A stretch of 64,000 nucleotides of DNA. It comes from an uncultured Alphaproteobacteria bacterium. Lineage in GTDB: Bacteria > Pseudomonadota > Alphaproteobacteria > VGEJ01. This document shows positions 46,700 through 54,317 of the stretch, one piece after another (the first letter of the stretch is position 1; the number at the start of each line of letters is the position of its first letter). The translations under genes and the position numbers were made by a program. The notes below the pieces were generated by a model that searched no databases, was not told where the DNA came from, and was given only the letters and a program-made list of their open reading frames with translations. The stretch lies in assembly GCA_913041535.1 (NCBI GenBank), contig CAJWJK010000001.1, forward strand, positions 124,001 to 188,000, read 5' to 3'.

Positions 46700-47362
46700 T
46701 TAGTGGCTAAGTATGTTGAGCGCATTGGGTAATTCAGAAAATGAGTCAATCACTATGTCTGCGTCAAGCATTTCGGCGGGGCGATCTCTATAACCATAAC
46801 TCACTGCAACTATCGGTACTCCAGCATCTCGTGCAGTTTCAACATCGTTTGTGCTGTCTCCAATCATCACTGTTTCTGCAGGTGTGGCATTAATCGCTTC
46901 TATCGTCGCCCAAAGATGGTGAGGGTCTGGTTTTCGCACTGATAGACTATCGCCGCCCACTATAGCGCTAAAGAACTTGGAGAGATTAAGGGCATTGAGT
47001 AACTCGATGCTCAATTTCTCGGGCTTGTTCGTACAGACACCAAGGGTGTTTACTGTTGCCAGTGTTTCTAAGGTTTCTGGGACCCCTGGAAATGGTTTGC
47101 TGTTAGCAGCAATGTTTGTGCCGTAGTGGTCTAGGAACATAGAGCGAGCGAGTTCGAGCTTTGTTTCATCAAGGGGGGCTCCAGTAATTTTAAAGCCCTC
47201 CCTGATAAGAGCTACCGCCCCTTGTGTCATCAGTGGCCTTACGTCACTGATTTCGAGTGTTTTCCGTTCCGCTGCAGCTAATACTGCGTTTAGTGCTCCA
47301 GCGAGGTCAGGCGCAGTATCGACAAGAGTTCCGTCGAGGTCAAAAACTAGAGCATTTGGCAT
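46700..47362 (-). CDS. gph: Phosphoglycolate phosphatase, HAD superfamily
   Basis: A 220-aa HAD hydrolase. Motif I is FDLDGTLVDTAPDL, motif II is CTNKPEKL, and motif III/IV is GDSTNDVETARDAG. It would dephosphorylate 2-phosphoglycolate arising from DNA repair or photorespiratory side reactions. It is divergent from glmU with 150 bp between. The specific substrate is inferred from family resemblance. Confidence 0.9.
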   Translation of the reverse strand: MPNALVFDLDGTLVDTAPDLAGALNAVLAAAERKTLEISDVRPLMTQGAVALIREGFKITGAPLDETKLELARSMFLDHYGTNIAANSKPFPGVPETLETLATVNTLGVCTNKPEKLSIELLNALNLSKFFSAIVGGDSLSVRKPDPHHLWATIEAINATPAETVMIGDSTNDVETARDAGVPIVAVSYGYRDRPAEMLDADIVIDSFSELPNALNILSH

Positions 47363-47512
47363 GATATATGATAACCCTACCGATTTTTAGTTTCTTTGTT
47401 TAAGTGTGTTTGCGATACAAAGTTTACAGCAGATACTTGGCGGCTCCGAGTCCATGTGGCAAGTTGGGGTGAAGAATTCTTGAAAGTTCTTTACGCTTCA
47501 TAACAGCAAGCT

Positions 47513-48862
47513 ATGGAAACCTCTAAACTTTCTGTCCTGATTCTAGCTGCCGGTGTCGGTGCCCGGATGAATTCCCGGCGCCCTAAAGTAATGCACGAGT
47601 TAGCTGGACTACCGATGATTCGCTATGTCCTTGATACGGCAGAGAAACTATCGCCAGAACAGATAGTTGTAGTCATTGGCCCAGATATGCCGGAAGTAGC
47701 TTCTGTGGTAGCACCTCACATGACGGTCATTCAAGAAGAACGCCTTGGTACCGGCCATGCTGTTATGGCTGCGTGCAACGACATATCTGGCGCAGAAGGG
47801 GATGTAATTATTCTTTTTGGCGATACCCCTCGAATTCAGCTGAATACTTTGCAGACAATGCTGATGAAAAGAAGAAACGGTTCGACACCCGCGGTGGTGG
47901 TTCTAGGTATGAATCCAGACGATCCAGGTCAGTACGGTCGGCTGATTACCGATCACGGAGGTGGCTTGCGAGCAATCATTGAATATCAAGATGCTGATCC
48001 CGATGAGAGAGAAATCGGCCTTGTGAATTCAGGGGTGATTGCCGTAGATAGGCTTTTGTTGAAAGAATTTCTTTCCGATCTTACCAACGAAAATAGCAAA
48101 GGAGAGTACTATTTAACGGGAATTATTGCTGCCGCAAGGGCGAGGGGCCATGGTGCTAGTTACGTGGAAGGGTCACCAGATGAACTCGTTGGGGTTAATT
48201 CACGATCTGAGCTTGCAAGAGTGGAAAACCAAGTTCAGATGGAGCTACGAGAGCGCTCAATGGCCAATGGAGTAACTTTGACAGTTCCAGAGACCGTACA
48301 TTTCTCAGCAGACACTATTCTTGGAAGTGATGTCATTATTGAGCCATATGTAGTATTCGGACCAGGTGTAAGGGTTGAGAATAATGTTACAATTCGGTCT
48401 TTTTCGCATTTGGAAGGGTCGCATATTCTAGATGGCGCAATTGTGGGCCCGTTTGCACGCCTGCGGGCTGGGAGCAATATTGGCGAAGGTGCACGGATAG
48501 GAAATTTTGTTGAAATAAAGAACGCGACTCTTGGAGAAGGAGTCAAGGCCAATCACCTTACATACCTCGGAGATGCTCATGTCGGGGCTCATTCAAACAT
48601 TGGTGCGGGAACAATTACGTGCAACTATGACGGGTTTGAAAAATGGCCTACGGAGGTAGGAGCGGGCGCGTTTATTGGCTCAAACACGTCACTAGTAGCG
48701 CCAGTTAAGATAGGAAAAGATGCTGTAACTGGTGCAGGTAGTGTAATTTCATCGGATGTACCAGAGGATGCGCTTGGGGTGACACGGTCAGAGCAGAAGA
48801 CCATTCATCACTGGGCCGCCCGAAAACGAAACCGAAAGAGTAACTCTGATCTAAAGGAATAG
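47513..48862 (+). CDS. glmU: Bifunctional GlcNAc-1-P uridyltransferase/GlcN-1-P acetyltransferase
   Basis: A 449-aa enzyme that makes UDP-GlcNAc for peptidoglycan and LPS. The N-terminal pyrophosphorylase has LILAAGVGARMNSRRPKVMHELAG and GTGHAVMAA. A left-handed beta-helix of hexapeptide repeats forms the acetyltransferase (IGEGARIGNFVEIKNATLGEG, IGAGTITCNYDGF). The gene is followed 18 bp later by glmS, giving the full glucosamine branch. Length and motifs are standard. Confidence 0.96.
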   Translation: METSKLSVLILAAGVGARMNSRRPKVMHELAGLPMIRYVLDTAEKLSPEQIVVVIGPDMPEVASVVAPHMTVIQEERLGTGHAVMAACNDISGAEGDVIILFGDTPRIQLNTLQTMLMKRRNGSTPAVVVLGMNPDDPGQYGRLITDHGGGLRAIIEYQDADPDEREIGLVNSGVIAVDRLLLKEFLSDLTNENSKGEYYLTGIIAAARARGHGASYVEGSPDELVGVNSRSELARVENQVQMELRERSMANGVTLTVPETVHFSADTILGSDVIIEPYVVFGPGVRVENNVTIRSFSHLEGSHILDGAIVGPFARLRAGSNIGEGARIGNFVEIKNATLGEGVKANHLTYLGDAHVGAHSNIGAGTITCNYDGFEKWPTEVGAGAFIGSNTSLVAPVKIGKDAVTGAGSVISSDVPEDALGVTRSEQKTIHHWAARKRNRKSNSDLKE

Positions 48863-48880
48863 TGGGGCGGAGGTTTAACC

Positions 48881-50704
48881 ATGTGCGGTATCATCGGCAC
48901 GCTTGGGCATGCAGATGTTGCTCAGGACTTACTTGAAGGACTGAAGCGCCTAGAATATCGCGGGTATGATTCGGCGGGTATCGCGACGCTCTACAATGGC
49001 TCTATAGAACGTAGGCGTGCTGAAGGTAAACTAATCAACCTTGGTAAGGTGATTGAAAAGGAACCTCTTCAGGGTGATATAGGTATCGGGCACACTCGGT
49101 GGGCGACCCATGGTGTGCCCAGTGAGCGTAATGCGCATCCCCATGCCACTGATCGCGTTGCCGTGGTGCACAATGGCATAATCGAAAATTTTCGCGAACT
49201 GCGACGGGAGCTTGAAAGTTCTGGCCGCATTTTCGGGACCGATACCGATACTGAGGTTATTGTGCAACTTATTCACCATAACCTCAGCCAGGGTCTTAAA
49301 CCGGTAGATGCTACTAGTGCTGCACTTGAAAGACTTGAAGGTGCGTTTGCACTTGCGATTCTTTTTGCCGAAGAACAGGAATTAATGATAGGAGCCCGCC
49401 GCGGCAGTCCGCTCTGCATCGGTTGGGGTCAGAAGGAGATGAGCCTTGGTTCTGATGCGCTTGCGCTCGCTGGTTTAAGCAATCGTATTTCGTATCTTGA
49501 AGATGGTGATTGGGCAGTTATCACGCGTGACGGTGCAACGGTAAGAAATACACATGGCGAATTGGTTGAGCGCGCAATACGTACTACCGCATTGTCAGAA
49601 AAGCAGATGAGTAAGGGTAATTATCCCCATTTCATGGCAAAAGAGATTCATGAGCAGCCCACTGTTATTGGCCAAACTTTAAACACGTTTTTTAATCCTC
49701 TAGACCGGTCAATTAGTTTACCCGAACTGCCTTTCAACCTGTTAGAAATTGAGCGCATCACCCTGATTGCCTGTGGCACGTCATTCTATGCGGCTATGAT
49801 TGCCAAATATTGGTTTGAGCAAATTGCTAGAATATCGGTGGACATCGATATTGCATCAGAATTTCGGTATCGCGGAACGCCGATGGCCAAAGGAGGGTTA
49901 GCCTTATTTATATCTCAGTCTGGTGAAACTGCGGACACCCTTGCGGCACTGCGTTTCTGTCGAAAGCAAGGACAGCATATAGCAGGCATAGTTAATGTGT
50001 CCGAGAGCACCATTGATAGAGAGGCGGATATTGTATTTAACACACATGCCGGACCTGAGATCGGTGTTGCGTCGACTAAGGCCTTCACGTGTCAGTTGGT
50101 AACACTGGCTTGTATTGTAATTGCTACTGCACGTGTACGGGGTGCAATTTCAAGAGAGCAAGAACAAGAGCTTTCATCCGCGATAACAGAGGTTCCCGCA
50201 CGAGCGGCAGAGATCTTGAATCACGACGATTCTTTGAGGCAGCTCTCAAACGTACTGGCTGGGGCCCGCGATGTTCTATTCATTGGGCGCGGAGCTAGTT
50301 ATCCTATTGCCCTTGAGGGCGCTCTAAAGTTAAAGGAAATTTCGTACATTCATGCGGAGGGTTTCGCCGCAGGTGAGCTTAAACACGGACCCATAGCATT
50401 GATCGACCAATCAGTGCCGGTCATTGTTATTGCTCCGTCTGATGCCCTTTTTGAAAAAACTGCATCTAATGTGTCCGAGGTGGTGGCGCGTGGTGCTCAA
50501 GTAATTTTTCTATCAGACTCGAAGGGAATAGCTGCGCTAGGCGATCAGGCAAAAGAATCGATAGAACTTCCCACAGTGCACTCCTTTGTTGCCCCAATAC
50601 TTTATGCTTTGCCAGTACAGATTCTGGCTTACCACACCGCCGTATTGAAGGGTACGGACATAGATCAGCCGCGCAACCTAGCTAAATCCGTGACCGTGGA
50701 GTAG
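48881..50704 (+). CDS. glmS: Glutamine-fructose-6-phosphate aminotransferase (isomerizing)
   Basis: A 607-aa enzyme that converts fructose-6-phosphate plus glutamine to glucosamine-6-phosphate. The N-terminal Ntn glutaminase starts MCGIIGTLG (Cys2 nucleophile). Two SIS domains follow (CGTSFYAA, SQSGETADT, GRGASYPIALEGALKLKEISY). The C-terminus ends in the universal PRNLAKSVTVE. GGAGG precedes the ATG. Its 3' end is the integration boundary of the element described below; the coding sequence itself is intact. Confidence 0.97.
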   Translation: MCGIIGTLGHADVAQDLLEGLKRLEYRGYDSAGIATLYNGSIERRRAEGKLINLGKVIEKEPLQGDIGIGHTRWATHGVPSERNAHPHATDRVAVVHNGIIENFRELRRELESSGRIFGTDTDTEVIVQLIHHNLSQGLKPVDATSAALERLEGAFALAILFAEEQELMIGARRGSPLCIGWGQKEMSLGSDALALAGLSNRISYLEDGDWAVITRDGATVRNTHGELVERAIRTTALSEKQMSKGNYPHFMAKEIHEQPTVIGQTLNTFFNPLDRSISLPELPFNLLEIERITLIACGTSFYAAMIAKYWFEQIARISVDIDIASEFRYRGTPMAKGGLALFISQSGETADTLAALRFCRKQGQHIAGIVNVSESTIDREADIVFNTHAGPEIGVASTKAFTCQLVTLACIVIATARVRGAISREQEQELSSAITEVPARAAEILNHDDSLRQLSNVLAGARDVLFIGRGASYPIALEGALKLKEISYIHAEGFAAGELKHGPIALIDQSVPVIVIAPSDALFEKTASNVSEVVARGAQVIFLSDSKGIAALGDQAKESIELPTVHSFVAPILYALPVQILAYHTAVLKGTDIDQPRNLAKSVTVE

Positions 50705-50705
50705 T
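50688..50705 (+). repeat. Left copy of glmS-tail direct repeat
   Basis: CCGTGACCGTGGAGTAGT encodes the last residues of GlmS (VTVE-stop) and the next base. It is the functional end of glmS. The right copy at 51988 differs at two positions. Confidence 0.85.
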
Positions 50706-50707
50706 TC

Positions 50708-50721
50708 TGTAAGGGGGTACT
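50708..50721 (+). repeat. Left 14-bp terminal inverted repeat
   Basis: TGTAAGGGGGTACT, beginning three bases after the glmS stop. It is perfectly inverted at 51966-51979. The AAGGGGG inside it also serves as the ribosome site of the nuclease gene (ATG eight bases downstream), so part of the match could reflect translation signals. Confidence 0.7.
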
Positions 50722-50725
50722 TGAA

Positions 50726-51643
50726 ATGGTTGAAACTAAATTCTTAGATGATTTCATCCTTCAGTCCTCCACTGGGAACCTAAAAACAAAACACCTTTAT
50801 CCCCAAGAAGTACAAGATTTACAGATAAAAGTATCTTTCGGTATGGGCACCCCTACCCATGTTCCTTGGATCTCCTTTTTGGGTCCTGGAATGTCTACAA
50901 GTAATGGTTACTACCCCGTTTATCTATTTTATAAAAAAGAAAATATTCTCGTTCTTGCGTATGGGATAAGTGAAACATTTATTCCAGAAGATACATGGAC
51001 ATATGAAATTCATAATTCATCCCAAAAGATTTCGGATTTTATAGATAACCCTTTTAGGTATGGAGACTCGTATGTTTATAAATATTACGTGCCAAAGATT
51101 GAAAATGACTCGGTACGTTATTTTGTTGATGAACAGGAAGTCGATGCAAAAATAATCTCCAATGATTTAGAATCTCTATTAAACAATTATAAGACTTTCT
51201 TGGATATCGCTGTAAAGGATGAGAGTTCCGACCTGAGCAAAGGTCTTTTTTATATGGAGCAGCAACTCGAAGATTTTATAATTGAAAATTGGGATAACAC
51301 GGAGTTTGGAAAAAAATATGACCTTATCTTCGAAGATGGTGAACTCAAAAGTCAACAGTACAGAACCAGTATAGGAAATATAGATATCCTGGCAGTAGAT
51401 AAGGTCTCAAAAGATTACGCAGTGATTGAGTTAAAAAGGAACCAGACCAGTGACGATACAATAGGTCAGGTTACCAGATACATGGGATGGGTCTTAGAAC
51501 ATCTTCAGAACGAAAATGTAAGGGGCGTAATTGTTGCTGGAAAGTTTGATAACAAATTATTTTACGCACAAAAAGTGATCAAAAACGTAGAAGTTTTCCT
51601 TTACGAAGTGGGTTTTCGACTTAACGAATATAAAAAGAACTAG
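50726..51643 (+). CDS. McrB N-terminal-like domain fused to NucS-like PD-(D/E)XK nuclease (putative type IV restriction protein)
   Basis: A 305-aa two-domain protein. Residues 1-165 resemble the MrcB_N (DUF3578) domain: LQIKVSFGMGTPTHVPWISFLGPGMSTSNGYYPVYLFYK then ILVLAYGISET. In McrBC-type systems this domain reads modified cytosine. Residues 175-300 resemble the NucS/DUF91 nuclease: TSIGNIDILAVD (Asp220), VIELKR (Glu235, Lys237), and GQVTRYMGW. No AAA+ GTPase motor is present, unlike McrB. It likely cleaves modified foreign DNA (inference). The gene is AT-rich, sits directly behind glmS within inverted repeats, and shares CTAG stop codons with the convergent ORF. Confidence 0.85.
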   Translation: MVETKFLDDFILQSSTGNLKTKHLYPQEVQDLQIKVSFGMGTPTHVPWISFLGPGMSTSNGYYPVYLFYKKENILVLAYGISETFIPEDTWTYEIHNSSQKISDFIDNPFRYGDSYVYKYYVPKIENDSVRYFVDEQEVDAKIISNDLESLLNNYKTFLDIAVKDESSDLSKGLFYMEQQLEDFIIENWDNTEFGKKYDLIFEDGELKSQQYRTSIGNIDILAVDKVSKDYAVIELKRNQTSDDTIGQVTRYMGWVLEHLQNENVRGVIVAGKFDNKLFYAQKVIKNVEVFLYEVGFRLNEYKKN

Positions 51644-52041
51644 ACCTGATTAATGAGAGTCATATCCAAAAACCAGAGATCAAAATTAGATATCGTCATT
51701 TGACACCCTTTGGATATCCGTTGGTCACGAAGACGTCTCTTTTTGATAATTGAGTGTATATGGGAAGAACCAAATGTCTTCCCTCTCGCTGACTTGTATC
51801 CATTATCGTTCAACCATCTTGCGATCTTTTCTAACGTCCAACCTTTGTCTCTAAGGTCTGAGACCGTATCGTAAAGAAATTGTTGATGATTGGAGTAGGG
51901 TGCAACCCACAGATTTGAGGTGCGCAGATCTACGTCGAAGGTAAAATAGGTGATGATGTCGCTTGAGTACCCCCTTACACCGGTATTCTGTGACCGTGGA
52001 ATAGTGGGGTTCGGTGGTAAGTCATCCACGGAATCCAACAC
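51640..52041 (-). CDS. Small recombinase-HTH-like protein (possibly 5'-truncated)
   Basis: An ORF of up to 133 aa. The recognisable portion, YSNHQQFLYDTVSDLRDKGWTLEKIARWLNDNGYKSARGK then HIHSIIKKRR, resembles the DNA-binding Recombinase domain of large serine recombinases, without the catalytic Ser domain. No ATG/GTG/TTG lies downstream of the inverted repeat. The only starts are upstream (GTG 52041 and nearby), across the glmS-tail repeat, so the N-terminal 30 residues may be artefactual and the gene may be truncated. It is paralogous to the ORF at 52004-52303. Confidence 0.55.
   Translation of the reverse strand: MLDSVDDLPPNPTIPRSQNTGVRGYSSDIITYFTFDVDLRTSNLWVAPYSNHQQFLYDTVSDLRDKGWTLEKIARWLNDNGYKSARGKTFGSSHIHSIIKKRRLRDQRISKGCQMTISNFDLWFLDMTLINQV
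51966..51979 (-). repeat. Right 14-bp terminal inverted repeat
   Basis: The minus strand reads TGTAAGGGGGTACT, identical to the left copy at 50708. It lies within the 5' part of the minus-strand small ORF and eight bases before the right glmS-tail repeat. Confidence 0.7.
51988..52005 (+). repeat. Right copy of glmS-tail direct repeat
   Basis: CTGTGACCGTGGAATAGT. In frame it still reads S-V-T-V-E-stop, with a synonymous GAG-to-GAA change, so it derives from a glmS 3' end from another copy or source. Sequence before it is unrelated to glmS. Confidence 0.85.
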
Positions 52042-52303
52042 AGAAGTTTACCTAACATTCCATTTGAAAATCCGTGCCTCACATCTGAATGCTCAGACTT
52101 ACTCTCAATATCAGCAATTTCTATACCAAGAGATCACCGATTTTAGAAAGATGGGTTGGACGTTCACAATAATTTCAGAACGACTCAAAAGTGAAAATAT
52201 AGAACGAATTGGTATACCCGAAGACATAAGAATTAATGTTACTAAGGGAATGATAAAGTATCTTGAGAGGCATAGAAGGTCTCTAGAGAAATTGACCAAC
52301 TAG
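52004..52303 (+). CDS. Small recombinase-HTH-like protein, paralogue of the minus-strand ORF
   Basis: The track ORF spans 51950-52303, but its first part overlaps the inverted and direct repeats. A plausible start is GTG at 52004, giving about 99 aa. EVYLTFHLKIRASHLN then YSQYQQFLYQEITDFRKMGWTFTIISERLKSENIERIG aligns with the 51640-52041 product (FTFDVDLRTSNLW, YSNHQQFLYDTVSDLRDKGWTLEKIARWLNDNG). The C-terminal half is more diverged, with IKYLERHRRS in the place of IIKKRRLRD. The ribosome site is weak, so it may be a decaying copy. Function unknown. Confidence 0.5.
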   Translation: MGFGGKSSTESNTEVYLTFHLKIRASHLNAQTYSQYQQFLYQEITDFRKMGWTFTIISERLKSENIERIGIPEDIRINVTKGMIKYLERHRRSLEKLTN

Positions 52304-52383
52304 CCAAGTTTATGGAAGATGCTAGATAACAGGTTAAAGAAAACATACCGAGAGTGAACTCGACTTTAAATAGGGAGAAACCG

Positions 52384-52830
52384 ATGGCGCACACAGGTTC
52401 ATGTCACTGCAAGAAAGTTAAATTTGAAAGCAATTTGGCACCAATGTTGGTGTTTCAGTGTAATTGTAGTAGTTGTCGACGATTTACAGGCTCAATAGGA
52501 GTTCGGGCCATGTATGCTTCAGATGAAGTCGAGTGGACAGGCGAGGTCAGTGAGTATGCGTACCAGGGTGGAAGCGGGGGGAATATTTACACCCAGAATT
52601 GTCCTAACTGTCATACCTGTACGTACGCTACATTGGACCTTATGGATGGTATTACAATTATTCCTATTGGAATGTTTGATGAATCACACACACTGATTCC
52701 TAAATTGGAAATATGGACCAGTGCGAAACTCGGTTGGCTGAAAGACGACGGTTGTATTGAAAATCGCGTACCGGATATGGGAGTCCAAGAACGTCTTCTG
52801 CAACTTCTAGAGGCCCTAGAAAATAGATAG
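52384..52830 (+). CDS. GFA/CENP-V family glutathione-dependent (formaldehyde-activating) protein
   Basis: A 148-aa zinc-binding protein. GSCHCKKVKFE with QCNCSSCRRFTGSIGVR and the CPNCHTCTY segment supply the Cys ligands of the Mss4-like fold. The start ATG 52384 is preceded by GGGAG. The family is named from S-(hydroxymethyl)glutathione synthase, but most members have unknown thiol-related substrates. It is isolated from other thiol genes except gor at 60.5 kb. Confidence 0.88.
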   Translation: MAHTGSCHCKKVKFESNLAPMLVFQCNCSSCRRFTGSIGVRAMYASDEVEWTGEVSEYAYQGGSGGNIYTQNCPNCHTCTYATLDLMDGITIIPIGMFDESHTLIPKLEIWTSAKLGWLKDDGCIENRVPDMGVQERLLQLLEALENR

Positions 52831-53028
52831 GAACTAGTTAAAAAAACCTTGAAGGCTACAGGCCGCCATCGGGGATCTCGATCAGCCTATGCCAATGGGG
52901 GGACATGCAAGCGACGTCAGAACCGACTGGTAGTGGCAAGGCTTATTAAAACAACACTAGCGGTATTGGGGTAGGCGGTATTCAGATCCATTCGTTGGAG
53001 TTTAATCGGTCATGGATAAGTAAATACA

Positions 53029-53238
53029 ATGAAATTTATGTTAGTAGTTGTCATTACGATGGGCGGTCCAGTAATCGGAAAAGATGAGTTGACTCTTGAA
53101 TTGAGGATTCCCCAGGCAAGCGAAGTGGAATGTTTAAAAAGCGCAGATACCTTCAAGTTCGCTTTACCAGTGATTTCTATGGATACGAGATGCGAACCTA
53201 GAAAGGTAGGCGAGGAACCATCAATTGAAACTGTATAA
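53029..53238 (+). CDS. Small hypothetical, possibly exported protein
   Basis: A 69-aa ORF not assigned to a named family. It opens MKFMLVVVITMGGPVIGKDEL, a short hydrophobic leader that could be a signal sequence. Two Cys (VECLKSAD and DTRCEPRK) could form a disulfide after export. No strong ribosome site is visible. It could be a real conserved exported peptide or a chance ORF. Confidence 0.45.
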   Translation: MKFMLVVVITMGGPVIGKDELTLELRIPQASEVECLKSADTFKFALPVISMDTRCEPRKVGEEPSIETV

Positions 53239-53412
53239 CGAAGAGGCCTGCATGCGATTTAGGTTGGTGGTTTTATTCTGGTACAACTTACCAGATATCT
53301 TGGAAAGCAAGGTGTTGGGAAGGCTTTCCATGAGAAACAAGCCCCTCATGGTTGAGTAGGACAGTAACATACAAATTGCATCTCTCATGTTGGAGGGTGA
53401 TACAGGAGGTCA

Positions 53413-54258
53413 ATGGCGTTAAATATGGAATATGTAAGTGCAGAAATAGCATTTATCGCTGAGAATGGTGACTCGGCGGCTTCTTATATCTATCCTAAGT
53501 CCAGTGGCAGGGAGATCAAGCGGCCTATTAATGAAAAAAAGGTTGTTCGGGTTCATGACACGCGCCGATTAGAAGTACCGTCAACCCTGGAAGTCAATGG
53601 GTTTCAACTTCTTAATTTTCCAACACGGATAACTGATTTTTACGACGAAAGGGATATTGCAGAGAATTACTATAAGGAAGCAATTGATCTTCTTAAAGAG
53701 GTTACAGGAGCTGCTGAGGTATTTGTTTTTGATCATACTTATCGCAGTGAAGTGCGGGCTAATGCGGGTCAGCCGGGTGTTCGGTTGCCTGCCGAATTTG
53801 CACATGTGGATTATACGCCGAGCTCAGGCCCGCGCCGTTCCCTAGAGATTTTGCGCGAGATGAATCAACGCGAATATATACAGCATCGGATGGCTCTAGT
53901 TAATGTTTGGCGTCCCATAATTGGTCCCGTGTATGATTGTCCGCTTGCCATATGTGATCCAAGAACATCTTCGGAAGAGGATTTTGTTCAAACAGACATT
54001 TATCATTTCAATGAAGATGATCTGGAAACACCGGCGATTAGCGGACAGATATATTCGTTACGACACAATGCCTCTCAACGCTGGTATTACTGTTCTGAAA
54101 TGAGAACCGAGGAAGTGTTTTTGCTCCGAAACTGGGACTCGGGTGTATCTGATCATAGCTGTTATGCTGCACATACAAGCTTTAAAAATCCGATAGTCCC
54201 GCCCCAAAGCAAGCCCAGAGAGAGCATCGAATTGCGCACTCTCCTCATTTTTCCATAG
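53413..54258 (+). CDS. CmcJ/NvfI family Fe(II)/2-oxoglutarate-type oxidoreductase
   Basis: A 281-aa protein similar to CmcJ (cephamycin) and NvfI/AsaB fungal oxygenases. The iron ligands are His131 and Asp133 in AHVDYT and a distal His254 in CYAAHTSFKNP. The conserved LVNVWRPI and PLAICDPR stretches are typical. GGAGGT precedes the ATG. The product probably hydroxylates a small molecule; substrate unknown. It is convergent with the NTF2-like gene. It is one of four iron-dependent oxygenase genes in this 8-kb stretch. Confidence 0.87.
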   Translation: MALNMEYVSAEIAFIAENGDSAASYIYPKSSGREIKRPINEKKVVRVHDTRRLEVPSTLEVNGFQLLNFPTRITDFYDERDIAENYYKEAIDLLKEVTGAAEVFVFDHTYRSEVRANAGQPGVRLPAEFAHVDYTPSSGPRRSLEILREMNQREYIQHRMALVNVWRPIIGPVYDCPLAICDPRTSSEEDFVQTDIYHFNEDDLETPAISGQIYSLRHNASQRWYYCSEMRTEEVFLLRNWDSGVSDHSCYAAHTSFKNPIVPPQSKPRESIELRTLLIFP

Positions 54259-54317
54259 AAGATCATCTTGTTTTTGGATCAGTTCCCAATAGGGATGAGC
54301 CAGATAATCATTCTCAT

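Larger units (their letters stand above)
50688..52005 (+). mobile_element. Putative compact element inserted at the glmS 3' end
   Basis: The segment is bounded by an 18-bp direct repeat consisting of the glmS tail and stop (50688-50705 and 51988-52005, 16/18 identical, exactly 1,300 bp apart). Just inside lie 14-bp inverted repeats starting TGT and ending ACA (50708-50721 and 51966-51979). The contents are an McrB-NucS-type nuclease gene and a convergent small recombinase-HTH-like ORF sharing a CTAG stop. The nuclease gene is clearly more AT-rich than glmS. No transposase or integrase is inside, so movement would need a helper enzyme. No 5-bp target duplication is visible. Confidence 0.6.

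Noticed and set aside
50702-50745. Canonical Tn7 insertion at attTn7
   Set aside because: The left end is only 3 bp after the glmS stop, no TnsABCDE genes are present, and no 5-bp target duplication was found. A Tn7-like origin is possible but not shown.
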